From NCBI GenBank assembly GCA_900769875.1, contig CAAGII010000032.1, forward strand, positions 1 through 27,106: a stretch of 27,106 bases of DNA, written 5' to 3'. Made by a program: the position numbers and the translations under genes. Of the stretch, positions 1 to 7,140 are shown one piece after another (the stretch's first letter is position 1; the number at the start of each line of letters is the position of its first letter). A model generated the notes under the pieces. That model was not told the origin of the DNA. It searched no databases and saw only the letters and a list, made by a program, of their open reading frames with translations. Origin of the DNA: Clostridia bacterium (GTDB lineage: Bacteria > Bacillota > Clostridia > Christensenellales > Aristaeellaceae).

Positions 1-1015
1 ACTGCAGATCGTCGATCCCCTCGCCCACGCCGATGTACCACACCGGCACGTTCAGTTCCTGACGGATCGCCAGCGCAATGCCGCCCTTGGCCGTGCCGTC
101 CAGCTTGGTGAGGATGATGCCGCCCACCTCGCACACCTCCTTGAAGGCGCGGGCCTGGGCAAGGCCGTTCTGACCGGTCGTGGCGTCCAGCACCAGGATG
201 CAGCGGACATCCGCCTCAGGATACTCGCGGTCAAGCACGCGGCGCATCTTGTTCAGCTCGTCCATCAGGTTTTTCTTGTTGTGCAGCCGTCCCGCCGTGT
301 CCACCAGCAGAAGATCAGCCTCGTTTGCCTTGGCGCTCTGGATGGCGTCAAACAGCACCGCGGCAGGATCCGCGCCCTCTTCATGGCGGACAATCGGCAC
401 GCGCGCGCGATCCGCCCAGATGGACAGCTGCTCCGCCGCTGCGGCGCGGAAGGTATCGCCCGCGCACAGCATCACCTTGCGGCCAATGGACTGGAAACGC
501 AGCGCCAGCTTGCCGATGGTTGTCGTTTTGCCCACGCCGTTCACGCCCACCATCAGCATGACCATCGGCCAGCGCAGGTCGGGGCGCGGGATGTCCATTT
601 CCTCGATCATGATCTGCTTGAGCATATCCCTGGCAACGGTCGCGTCCTTGATTTTGTCCTGTTCCACGCGGCGGCGCAGCTCGTCGATCATGGAGGTGGT
701 CGCCTTCACACCGCAGTCCGCCATGATGAGGATGTCCTCCAGCTCCTCATAGAACTCGTCGTCTATCCTGCGTGTCTCCCTGACCAGCGTGTCCATCTTG
801 TCCGTCATGTTGCCGCGGGTCTTGCTCAGGCCCTCGCGCAGACGGGCAAAAAGGCCCTTCTTCTCAGGCCTGGGCTCCTCCGCCGCCTTCACGGGCTCGA
901 CAGGCGCAGGCGCTGGCGCGGCGTGTGCGGCAGGCGCCTCTGCCCTTTGCTCCGGCCGGGGCGCCTGCTGCTGCTTTTCTTCTTTATCCTTCTTTTTTCC
1001 GAATAACCATGCCAT
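1..1015 (-). CDS. ftsY: Signal recognition particle receptor FtsY (3' end cut by window edge)
   Basis: FtsY is the membrane-associated GTPase that docks SRP-ribosome complexes at the translocon. 338 residues are visible; roughly the last 10-20 are missing. A short charged, Ala/Pro-rich N-terminal A region (residues 1-55) is followed by the N domain helices (about 56-145) and the NG GTPase domain. Motifs seen: P-loop GVNGVGKTT (157-165), DTFRAAAAEQL (187-197), DTAGR (239-243) and TKLDGTAKGG (303-312). The ATG at 1013-1015 is preceded by AGGAGGT with good spacing. The A region is far shorter than in E. coli, as is usual in Bacillota. Its own promoter lies at 1049-1077. The SRP RNA gene, its partner, is about 26 kb away at the other end of the window. 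The identity is secure. Confidence 0.97.
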   Translation of the reverse strand, partial: MAWLFGKKKDKEEKQQQAPRPEQRAEAPAAHAAPAPAPVEPVKAAEEPRPEKKGLFARLREGLSKTRGNMTDKMDTLVRETRRIDDEFYEELEDILIMADCGVKATTSMIDELRRRVEQDKIKDATVARDMLKQIMIEEMDIPRPDLRWPMVMLMVGVNGVGKTTTIGKLALRFQSIGRKVMLCAGDTFRAAAAEQLSIWADRARVPIVRHEEGADPAAVLFDAIQSAKANEADLLLVDTAGRLHNKKNLMDELNKMRRVLDREYPEADVRCILVLDATTGQNGLAQARAFKEVCEVGGIILTKLDGTAKGGIALAIRQELNVPVWYIGVGEGIDDLQ

Positions 1016-1048
1016 TTCACATGACCTCCTGTGTGTTGTTGCCTGTAC

Positions 1049-1077
1049 AGTATAGCACAGGTTTCCCTGTTTGGAAA
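1049..1077 (-). promoter_or_regulatory. ftsY promoter with inverted repeat in the spacer
   Basis: On the minus strand, TATACT (1049-1054) is preceded by TGC (extended -10) and, after a 17-nt spacer, by a weak -35, TTTCCA (1072-1077). The spacer holds an inverted repeat with 5-bp arms, ACAGG/CCTGT (1057-1070, 4-nt centre), which could be an operator. The repeat is short and may be chance. Confidence 0.6.
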
Positions 1078-1089
1078 CTGTGCGCGCGC

Positions 1090-1770
1090 TCAGTCGCGGC
1101 TGCGGGAAATCATCATCAGCCTGAGCAGACCGAGCAGACTCGTGACCGCCGCCGCCACATAGGTCATGGCCGCCGCGGAGAGCACGGCCTTCACGCCCTT
1201 TTCCTCGTCGCCCGTCACATAGCCGCCCTCGGTGAGCATGCGAAGAGCGCGCCGGCTTGCGTCAAACTCCACAGGCAGCGTCACAAGCGTAAACAACGTG
1301 GTCAGCGCGAACAGGACAATGCCGATGGTCACAAGCGGCTTATACGCAAAGATCAGTCCGGCGATGAACAGGGGCGTGGAAAGCCCGCTGCCGATATTGA
1401 CCACCGGCACGATTGCGCCGCGGATGGCCATGGGCGCATAGCCCTGCTGCTTCTGCATGGCGTGACCCGCTTCATGCGCCGCGATGCCAAGCGCGGCAAT
1501 GCTGGAGGAATCGTAAACGCCCTCGGAGAGGCTGAGCGTCTCTGTCTGCGGGTTGTAGTGATCGGTCATTTCGCCATTGACGCGCGCAAGCCCCACCGCC
1601 GTGTTGCCGTTGCGGCGCAGCAGCTCCATCACCACATCGCTCGCAGGTCTGCCCAGGCGGGTTGCAATCCGGCTGTACTTCGCATATGCGCCCTTGACCT
1701 TCGCCTGCGCCCAGAAACCGAGCAGCAGTCCGGGAATCAGCAAAAGATATGTCCAGTCATAATAGAACAT
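1090..1770 (-). CDS. YugP-type membrane zinc metallopeptidase (Zn_peptidase_2 family)
   Basis: The product (226 aa) is an integral membrane metallopeptidase of the YugP family (Zn_peptidase_2); its substrate is not established. Residues 7-20 form the first membrane segment. HEAGH at 99-103 is the zinc-binding HExxH motif, and E168 in the EFDASRRA stretch fits the third ligand. Two hydrophobic segments (about 117-165) separate them, and another membrane segment is near the C-terminus (about 205-220). The start was placed at the ATG of 1768-1770 because GGAGGTG lies 7 nt upstream; an earlier in-frame ATG at 1791 sits in front of this ribosome site and is unlikely. It is monocistronic with its own promoter at 1801-1830, and ftsY follows on the same strand after 74 nt with no terminator between them. 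Confidence 0.9.
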   Translation of the reverse strand: MFYYDWTYLLLIPGLLLGFWAQAKVKGAYAKYSRIATRLGRPASDVVMELLRRNGNTAVGLARVNGEMTDHYNPQTETLSLSEGVYDSSSIAALGIAAHEAGHAMQKQQGYAPMAIRGAIVPVVNIGSGLSTPLFIAGLIFAYKPLVTIGIVLFALTTLFTLVTLPVEFDASRRALRMLTEGGYVTGDEEKGVKAVLSAAAMTYVAAAVTSLLGLLRLMMISRSRD

Positions 1771-1800
1771 CGTCACACCTCCATGAAACATGCTAATCTA

Positions 1801-1830
1801 AGGATAACACAAACACCCTGCCTTATGCAA
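1801..1830 (-). promoter_or_regulatory. Promoter of the YugP-type peptidase gene
   Basis: Minus-strand TTGCAT (plus 1825-1830) and TATCCT (plus 1801-1806) with an 18-nt spacer. It lies just downstream of the aldehyde dehydrogenase gene end. A weak inverted repeat (CAGGAT/ATCCTG) precedes it, but there is no convincing terminator. Confidence 0.55.
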
Positions 1831-1890
1831 CAGGCACAGGCACGCAGGATCAGGAAAACCGCGCATCCTGAGGTGAGGGGACGCGTACCA

Positions 1891-3270
1891 TCACCGTCCC
1901 AGCCGTCGCAGGAAGCGTTCCTTCATGGTTTCGTAGGGCTGATAGCGCATGGCGGGATCAGGCGCGAAGGGACGCTCCACCATGGACTGCACATGGCTGA
2001 ACGTCTCATACCCGCGTTTGCCCCGGTACGCGCCCATGCCGCTTGCGCCCACAGCGCCGATCGCAAGGCTTCCGCCCGCCTGATGCGTAAGCGTATCGTT
2101 GACGCACCCGCCGCCAAAGCGGCAGCGCTCCCTGAACATGGCGACGGTTCTCCTGTCGCGGCTGAATAAGTACATCGCGAGGGGCTGCGGCATGCCCGCC
2201 ACCAGCTCCGCCGCCTCCTCCATGCTCTGCACGCTGAGGATGGGCAGGATGGGCCCGAGTATCTCCTGGCGCATCACGGGCGAATCCCACGGAACATGAT
2301 GAAGCACCGTCGGCGCAATGCGCAGCGATTGCGCGTCGAATGTGCCGCCGTGCGCAAGCGTGCCCGAATCGAGCAGCCCGATCAGGCGCGTGAACTGCTT
2401 TTCATTCACGATTCTGCCATACTGCGGGTTGGTCAGCGGATCATCGCCCAGCTGCCGCCGGATTTCCAGACAGATGGCGTCCGTCAGTGCGGAGCAGACG
2501 CTCTCCTCCGCCAGCACGAAATCCGGAGCGGCGCTTGTCTGCCCGCAGCTGAGCAGCTTGCCAAAGACAATGCGTCGCGCAGCCACATCCAGCTGCGCCG
2601 TGTGATCCACCAGCACAGGGTTCTTGCCACCCAGCATCAGCGTGACGGGCGTCAGCGTTTCAGCCGCATGCCGCAGCACCTCGCGCCCTACGCGCTCGCT
2701 GCCGGAGAAGAAGATATGGTCGAATCGCTGCGACATCAGCAGGCGGTTCTCCTCCCTGCCGCCCATCACCACCGCCGCGTGGCACGGCAGCATGCAATAC
2801 GCAAGGATGGACGCGATCACCTCACCCGTCCGCGGCGCGTAAGCTGAGGGCTTCACCACCACCGTGTTACCGGCAGCAATCGCGTCCACAAGCGGGAGCA
2901 TGGCCTGCGCGAACGGCTCGTACCACGGCGATAGGATCAGCACATTGCCAAGCGGCGACATACGCACCCTGCCGCGCGAAAAGGGCAGCGAAGGCGGCAC
3001 GCACACGGTTTTCTCCCGCGCAAGGCGGCGGATGTGGCGAAGCATGTAGCTGCATTCCGCGCGTACGGGATCAATTTCGCTCAGGCGGCACTCCGCCGCG
3101 CATTTGCCCAGATCCACGTACAGCGCCTCGCAAATCTCGTTTTCGTATCTCTTCACGCACAGGCGAAGGCGCTCCAGCGCCATGATGCGTACCGGCAGCG
3201 GCAACGTCTCACCGCGCGCAAAGGATATGCGCTGCGCTTCCACAAGCGCGCGCAGCTCATCCTCCCGCAT
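1891..3270 (-). CDS. Aldehyde dehydrogenase family protein, class-3-like, catalytic residues missing
   Basis: The 459-aa product spans the full length of class 3 (ALDH3-type) aldehyde dehydrogenases. NAD-site features are kept: VVVKPS (K140), FFSGS (187-191), EILGPILPI (336-344), PLAMYLFS (363-370) and the C-terminal SGMGAYRGK (410-418). The catalytic set is not. The usual PWN is PWY (Y117), the LELGGK glutamate is M212 in LMLGGK, and the nucleophilic Cys after GQT is S246 in SCGQTSAAPD (codon AGC, read directly). Known ALDH3A1 positions N114, K137, E209, C243 and E333 map here with a constant offset of +3, so the alignment is tight. A neighbouring C242 exists but is four residues off. The start ATG at 3268-3270 has GGGAGGTGAT ahead of it; a GTG at 3291 is also in frame but overlaps that site. 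It lies 17 nt after fbp, probably cotranscribed. I infer a pseudoenzyme or a repurposed NAD(P)-binding protein. Confidence 0.88.
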   Translation of the reverse strand: MREDELRALVEAQRISFARGETLPLPVRIMALERLRLCVKRYENEICEALYVDLGKCAAECRLSEIDPVRAECSYMLRHIRRLAREKTVCVPPSLPFSRGRVRMSPLGNVLILSPWYEPFAQAMLPLVDAIAAGNTVVVKPSAYAPRTGEVIASILAYCMLPCHAAVVMGGREENRLLMSQRFDHIFFSGSERVGREVLRHAAETLTPVTLMLGGKNPVLVDHTAQLDVAARRIVFGKLLSCGQTSAAPDFVLAEESVCSALTDAICLEIRRQLGDDPLTNPQYGRIVNEKQFTRLIGLLDSGTLAHGGTFDAQSLRIAPTVLHHVPWDSPVMRQEILGPILPILSVQSMEEAAELVAGMPQPLAMYLFSRDRRTVAMFRERCRFGGGCVNDTLTHQAGGSLAIGAVGASGMGAYRGKRGYETFSHVQSMVERPFAPDPAMRYQPYETMKERFLRRLGR

Positions 3271-3287
3271 CGCATCACCTCCCGCCT

Positions 3288-5258
3288 TCACACCCGTTCA
3301 CGCAGCCGTCCGCTGCGGTAGGCTTCCAGCAGCTGACGCAGATCCTCCACCACGGCAGCGGTTTCGACGCCCTCGTCCGTATCCGCGACCAGTACGCGGC
3401 GCGGCGCGGTGTACACAATTTCACTGCGGCTGTCGATGTCCTCATCGGCATGAATCGCCTTTTCCGCGCTTACAAACGGCTGATGAATCCGAAGCGTCAG
3501 TCCGCGGCTGTTGTACACAAGGGTATAACCCGCAATGCCCGTTTTCGCGTGGTAAGCGTTGCAGAAGCCGCCGTCGATCACAATCAGCCGCCCATCGCCC
3601 TTCACCGGGTTTTCGCCCTCGATGGCGCGCACCGGCACATGTCCGTTGACGATGTGGCAACCCTCCCCGTAAAGGGAGAACGCAGCCAGAATGCGCTCCG
3701 CCGTGCCGGGCTCGTTGATCCATCGGTAGTACGGATTCTTGGTTTCCGCATGCGTCGCCTGATCGGCGATATACATGCGCTCGAAGGTGGTCATGGCGCT
3801 GCGTCCATAGATGGGCGAAAGCGCGCCGCACCAGAGATACCACAGGAAATCCTGCCCCTTCCGGCGTTCCTGAGAGCCCTCCGGCGCAAAATAGCCCGCC
3901 CGCGCGCGCCTGTCGCAGTAGTCAAACAGCGCCTTTGCGCTGTAGCTGCATCCCTCGAAGGTCACGCTCGCGAAGCTTCCGTCCTCATTCATGGGCACAG
4001 CCCCATGATAGAGCAGATTGCCGTTGATGCACTTGTACACCGAGCCCTTCGCGTAGAGGAACTGCACATGCCGCTGCAGCCGCTCGCTTTCCCGAAAGGA
4101 GCGGGTGAGCCGTGCCATCAGCTCCATCTCCCGAGCGTTCAAAAGCTCCGGGCAGGCCGGGTCGACGGTCGGGAAATCCCAGTCAAGCAGCGGATAGGTT
4201 CTTGCGCCGCACTGCACCGTATGCGCCCGGTAATCAATGCTGCGCAGATAATCGCGTCCCTTCATCAAAAAGTCGGGATTGCGCGCAATCACCTCCGCCT
4301 CCGCCTTGAGAAGCAGCACGGTGACCGCCTTGTGCATTCTGGCGGCGCGCTCAAGGCTCTCGGGCTTTGTGTTGGTTCGCGGATCCGCGTGCGGCATCCA
4401 GCGGCGGACATCGCTGTCGCCGTAGTAGGTATCCGCGTAATGCTCCAGCATACGCAGGCTGATGCCGTAGCCGCGCTCCAGCGTAGCGGCGTTGTTATAG
4501 GCGAGCGTCGTTTTCAGCACGGTCAGGATGCACACAGCGCTGCCCGCGGCTGCGCCCATCCACACCGTATCGTGATTGCCCCACTGGAAATCCACATCGT
4601 GATGCTCGATGAGGCGGTCAAGGATCAGGTCGGGTCTCGGCCCGCGGTCAAACAGATCGCCCACCAGATGCAGCCTGTTCACCGCCAGGCGCTTGACCAG
4701 CTCGCACAGCTGGATGATGTACGCGTCCGCCTGATCGTAGCGGATGATGCTGCGGATGATCTCGCCGTAGTACAGCTCCTTGTCATGATCCTCAAAGTGC
4801 GCGTGGAGCAGCTCGTCCATGATATGCCCGCAGCTGTCGGGCAGGCATGCCCGTACATGCGCGCGGGTATGCTTGCTGGACACAAAGCGGCACAGCTCAA
4901 TGAGCCGCAGCAGCGTCTGGCGATACCACGCGGGCAGATCACGCTGGCAGGCCTTCAGCTCGGGCAGCTTTTGCGCCGGATAGTAGATCAGCGTGGCAAG
5001 GTCGCGCCGCTCCTGCAGCGGCACAGTATCGCCAAGCACCGTATCGATCTTTTCGCGAATCACGCCCGACGCGCTGTTGAGGATATGGATGAACGCCTCA
5101 TGCTCGCCGTGCAGGTCGCTCATGAAATGCTCAGTGCCCTTGGGCAGGCGCAGCATGGCCTCCAGGCGGATGATCTCACCGGCCACGGACGCCGCCGTGG
5201 GATACTTCTGCGACAGGAGCGACAGATATCTGAGATAGGCCGATTGTTCAGTCTCCAT
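3288..5258 (-). CDS. fbp: Fructose-1,6-bisphosphatase class III
   Basis: This enzyme hydrolyses fructose 1,6-bisphosphate to fructose 6-phosphate in gluconeogenesis; class III enzymes are typical of Bacillota and belong to the calcineurin-like metallophosphatases. The 656-aa length is normal for the class. Metal-binding motifs are visible: SDLHGEHE (47-54), GDLFDRG (200-206), GNHD (227-230), and NGHVPV in the C-terminal third. The start ATG at 5256-5258 follows GAAGGAG; the 17-codon upstream extension lies before the ribosome site and was dropped. It is divergent from the GNAT gene at 5352, with about 90 nt between them, and the aldehyde dehydrogenase homologue follows it closely. I see no clear minus-strand promoter in the divergent gap. 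The identity is secure. Confidence 0.96.
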   Translation of the reverse strand: METEQSAYLRYLSLLSQKYPTAASVAGEIIRLEAMLRLPKGTEHFMSDLHGEHEAFIHILNSASGVIREKIDTVLGDTVPLQERRDLATLIYYPAQKLPELKACQRDLPAWYRQTLLRLIELCRFVSSKHTRAHVRACLPDSCGHIMDELLHAHFEDHDKELYYGEIIRSIIRYDQADAYIIQLCELVKRLAVNRLHLVGDLFDRGPRPDLILDRLIEHHDVDFQWGNHDTVWMGAAAGSAVCILTVLKTTLAYNNAATLERGYGISLRMLEHYADTYYGDSDVRRWMPHADPRTNTKPESLERAARMHKAVTVLLLKAEAEVIARNPDFLMKGRDYLRSIDYRAHTVQCGARTYPLLDWDFPTVDPACPELLNAREMELMARLTRSFRESERLQRHVQFLYAKGSVYKCINGNLLYHGAVPMNEDGSFASVTFEGCSYSAKALFDYCDRRARAGYFAPEGSQERRKGQDFLWYLWCGALSPIYGRSAMTTFERMYIADQATHAETKNPYYRWINEPGTAERILAAFSLYGEGCHIVNGHVPVRAIEGENPVKGDGRLIVIDGGFCNAYHAKTGIAGYTLVYNSRGLTLRIHQPFVSAEKAIHADEDIDSRSEIVYTAPRRVLVADTDEGVETAAVVEDLRQLLEAYRSGRLRERV

Positions 5259-5291
5259 GACTGCTCCTTCCTGCCCCGGCGCGGGGGGCGA

Positions 5292-5319
5292 TTGACTTTC
5301 ACGCCACATCTGCTATACT
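5292..5319 (+). promoter_or_regulatory. Promoter of the GNAT acetyltransferase gene
   Basis: TTGACT (5292-5297), 16-nt spacer, TATACT (5314-5319) preceded by TGC (extended -10). It reads into the gene starting at 5352, which has an AAGGAGG ribosome site. Confidence 0.8.
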
Positions 5320-5351
5320 TTTGCCGGTCATCAGCTGAAGGAGGCATCGCC

Positions 5352-5876
5352 ATGCACGAAGCATACGCAAGCCAGCCCGTGATTGCGCCGGTGGACGAAA
5401 GCGCCCGCGCGGGCTTTGACCGCCTCATGGCGGAATACCTGCCGGGAAACGATCCGCAGCAAGTTCACGCCTACGCGCAGGCATACCCGGAGGCATGCCT
5501 CGCGCTGACATGCGGGGATACCGTTGCAGGCGTCGCGTTCGGCTGGCCACGGCGGCTGCGCGATCCATCGGACTCGTCCCTGATGCTCGGCGGTCTGGCT
5601 GTCGCGCAGGAAGCGCGGCGCCGCGGCTTCGGCCGGATGCTGCTGAACCGGTTTTCCCAGGCCGCCGCGCGTTACGGGTGCGATACGGTCTCGGTCGGCT
5701 CCGCGCCGGGATATGCCGAGACCTTCTATATCGCATGCGGCTTGATGCCCGTGGAATACAAGGTGTGGACGGACGCAGGTCCGCTCACTGTGAAGCGATA
5801 CAGCGGCATGGAGGACTACCTGATGTGGCAGCGCCCTGCGCAGGACGGCTTTGTGGTGCTCAGCCGCCGCATCTGA
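5352..5876 (+). CDS. GNAT family N-acetyltransferase
   Basis: A 174-aa protein with the GNAT fold signature. The acetyl-CoA binding motif A is LGGLAVAQEARRRGFGRML (R-R-x-G-x-G type loop; about residues 79-97), followed by an alpha-helix. A C-terminal motif B-like segment, AETFYIACGLMP, matches the usual AxxFYxxxGF element. GNAT enzymes transfer acetyl from acetyl-CoA to an amine; the substrate here cannot be told. The start ATG at 5352-5354 has AAGGAGG 8 nt upstream. It has a strong own promoter and a hairpin terminator at 5899, so it is probably monocistronic. The upstream extension of this reading frame through fbp is antisense to fbp and not real. Confidence 0.88.
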   Translation: MHEAYASQPVIAPVDESARAGFDRLMAEYLPGNDPQQVHAYAQAYPEACLALTCGDTVAGVAFGWPRRLRDPSDSSLMLGGLAVAQEARRRGFGRMLLNRFSQAAARYGCDTVSVGSAPGYAETFYIACGLMPVEYKVWTDAGPLTVKRYSGMEDYLMWQRPAQDGFVVLSRRI

Positions 5877-5896
5877 CAGAATCAGAGCTTTCAAAA

Positions 5897-5921
5897 GAAG
5901 GGCTGCTCAATGGGCAGCCCT
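5897..5921 (-). terminator. Bidirectional hairpin terminator between the GNAT and deacetylase genes
   Basis: An 8-bp stem, AGGGCTGC/GCAGCCCT (5899-5906 and 5914-5921), with a 7-nt loop. On the minus strand it is followed by TTCTTTT, a usable U-tract for the deacetylase transcript. On the plus strand the tail is only TGTTTCG, so termination of the GNAT transcript would be weaker. Confidence 0.75.
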
Positions 5922-5927
5922 GTTTCG

Positions 5928-6731
5928 TTACAGCATGACAGTCGCTCCGCCCGGGATGCAGATGGGCGCCTGATCGTTCACGGAGATCCAGCAATCCGCC
6001 GCGTTGGGATTGTGGACAAAGCTGTTGTCGGCAGCAAACTGCAGGCGCGCGAACTGATCCAGACAGTCCATCAGCTCGATGTTGGTGCAGTACCAGATAT
6101 CGTCCTGACCGCCCATCATTTTGCAGAAGCCCTCGATCAGATCCCAGTTGTTTTGAAGCGTAAACTCAAAGCTGTGACCCCAGACATACATCAGGTACAG
6201 GTACTGACGCTTCTTGAGCTGCAGGAACTGCTCGCCCAGCTCCATCAAACGATGGTTGTGGTGGCAGGTGGCCTGCCACGCGTAGGGATCCTCCGGCAGC
6301 GCGAAGCTTTCGCTGCTGCCCACCACGCGTGCATAGCGGATGCCGCACATGGGCAGCAGCCGCTTGATTTCATCCGACAGGCTGCCGTTGGGATAGCTCA
6401 GGCCGCGTACCGGATAGCCCATGGTCTTTTCCAGCGCGACGCGGTCGTTAATCATCTCCTGTGCCACCGACGCAATCGGGCAGCGCGCGATGGTCGGGTG
6501 CGTCACGGTATGGCAGGCCACCTCATGCCCTGCGTAAAGCTCGCGGAAGCATTCGGGGCGCAAGCGCTGCTCATCCAGCCCGATCAGCCCGCTGTTGATG
6601 TGGAACGTGCCCTTGATGCCATAGCGGTTGAAAATCTCAACCAGCCGGAGATCCTCCTGCTTCCCGTCGTCATAGCTCATGGTCAGCGCTTTATGCTTTC
6701 CACCCGGATAGCAGCAATACACCTTGTTCAT
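5928..6731 (-). CDS. Polysaccharide deacetylase family protein (cytoplasmic)
   Basis: A 267-aa carbohydrate esterase 4-type (NodB-like) deacetylase. Motif 1 is SYDDG (19-23, the general base Asp and metal Asp), motif 2 is HTVTH (74-78, metal histidines), and motif 3 is RGLSYPNG (109-116). These enzymes remove N- or O-acetyl groups from polysaccharides or smaller acetylated sugars. There is no signal peptide or membrane segment, so it probably acts on a cytoplasmic or small soluble substrate rather than on the cell wall. The start ATG at 6729-6731 follows GGGGGAG; the longer form starting at 6803 would run through the promoter. It has its own promoter (6775-6803) and terminator, so it is monocistronic. 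The specific substrate is unknown. Confidence 0.88.
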   Translation of the reverse strand: MNKVYCCYPGGKHKALTMSYDDGKQEDLRLVEIFNRYGIKGTFHINSGLIGLDEQRLRPECFRELYAGHEVACHTVTHPTIARCPIASVAQEMINDRVALEKTMGYPVRGLSYPNGSLSDEIKRLLPMCGIRYARVVGSSESFALPEDPYAWQATCHHNHRLMELGEQFLQLKKRQYLYLMYVWGHSFEFTLQNNWDLIEGFCKMMGGQDDIWYCTNIELMDCLDQFARLQFAADNSFVHNPNAADCWISVNDQAPICIPGGATVML

Positions 6732-6774
6732 GTCTGTCTCCCCCATTCTGCGAAGCGTGTTTTCCTGTATGCAC

Positions 6775-6803
6775 ATTGTGGCACATCCCGCCTGAAAAAG
6801 CAA
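6775..6803 (-). promoter_or_regulatory. Promoter of the polysaccharide deacetylase gene
   Basis: Minus-strand TTGCTT (plus 6798-6803), 17-nt spacer, CACAAT (plus 6775-6780) preceded by TGC. The -10 is weak but the extended TG motif supports it. Confidence 0.5.
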
Positions 6804-6820
6804 GCGTTTTCATCCATCGT

Positions 6821-6858
6821 CAGAAAATCCCCCGCGGACCGTACAGCCAGCGGGGGAT
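6821..6858 (-). terminator. Ferredoxin gene terminator
   Basis: A 9-bp stem, ATCCCCCGC (6827-6835) with GCGGGGGAT (6850-6858), and a 14-nt loop. On the minus strand it is followed by TTTCTG, directly after the ferredoxin stop codon and before the deacetylase promoter. Confidence 0.8.
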
Positions 6859-6876
6859 CAGTCGTTCAGCAGCGAC

Positions 6877-7050
6877 TTAGTCGGCAGACTGAGGCGCGCT
6901 CATGGGGCACACATCAGCGCAGGCACCGCAGCTGATGCACTTTTCGGCGTCGATTTCATACTTGCCGTCACCTTCGGTGATCGCATCCACGGGGCAGCCG
7001 GCAGCGCAGGCGCCGCAGGCAATGCAAGCGTCCGAGATCTTGAAAGCCAT
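6877..7050 (-). CDS. 2[4Fe-4S] ferredoxin
   Basis: A 57-aa clostridial-type ferredoxin, a soluble low-potential electron carrier for anaerobic oxidoreductases. Both cluster motifs are complete: C9, C12, C15, C19-Pro and C38, C41, C44, C48-Pro (CxxCxxCxxxCP twice). AAGGAGGTGA lies upstream. An ATG at 7056 would be only 3 nt from the AGGAGG core, so the ATG at 7050 (9 nt away) is preferred. It has its own strong promoter and terminator and lies downstream of ricT. It is a single-gene unit, probably highly expressed in a strict anaerobe. Confidence 0.97.
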   Translation of the reverse strand: MAFKISDACIACGACAAGCPVDAITEGDGKYEIDAEKCISCGACADVCPMSAPQSAD

Positions 7051-7102
7051 TTCCATTCACCTCCTTGGCATGGGTGGGTATCAATCCATCGGATGATGAA
7101 TT

Positions 7103-7131
7103 ATTATAGCACGCATGGTGCAAAAATGCAA
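7103..7131 (-). promoter_or_regulatory. Ferredoxin promoter
   Basis: Minus-strand TTGCAT (plus 7126-7131), 17-nt spacer, perfect TATAAT (plus 7103-7108) preceded by TGC. The -35 lies 10 nt beyond the ricT stop codon, and no terminator separates the two genes, so readthrough from the darA operon is possible. Confidence 0.85.
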
Positions 7132-7140
7132 GAGCAGGTC

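Noticed and set aside
3450..5876. 808-codon plus-strand open frame
   Set aside because: Most of it is antisense to fbp in high-GC DNA; only the last 174 codons (from 5352) are a real gene with their own promoter and ribosome site.
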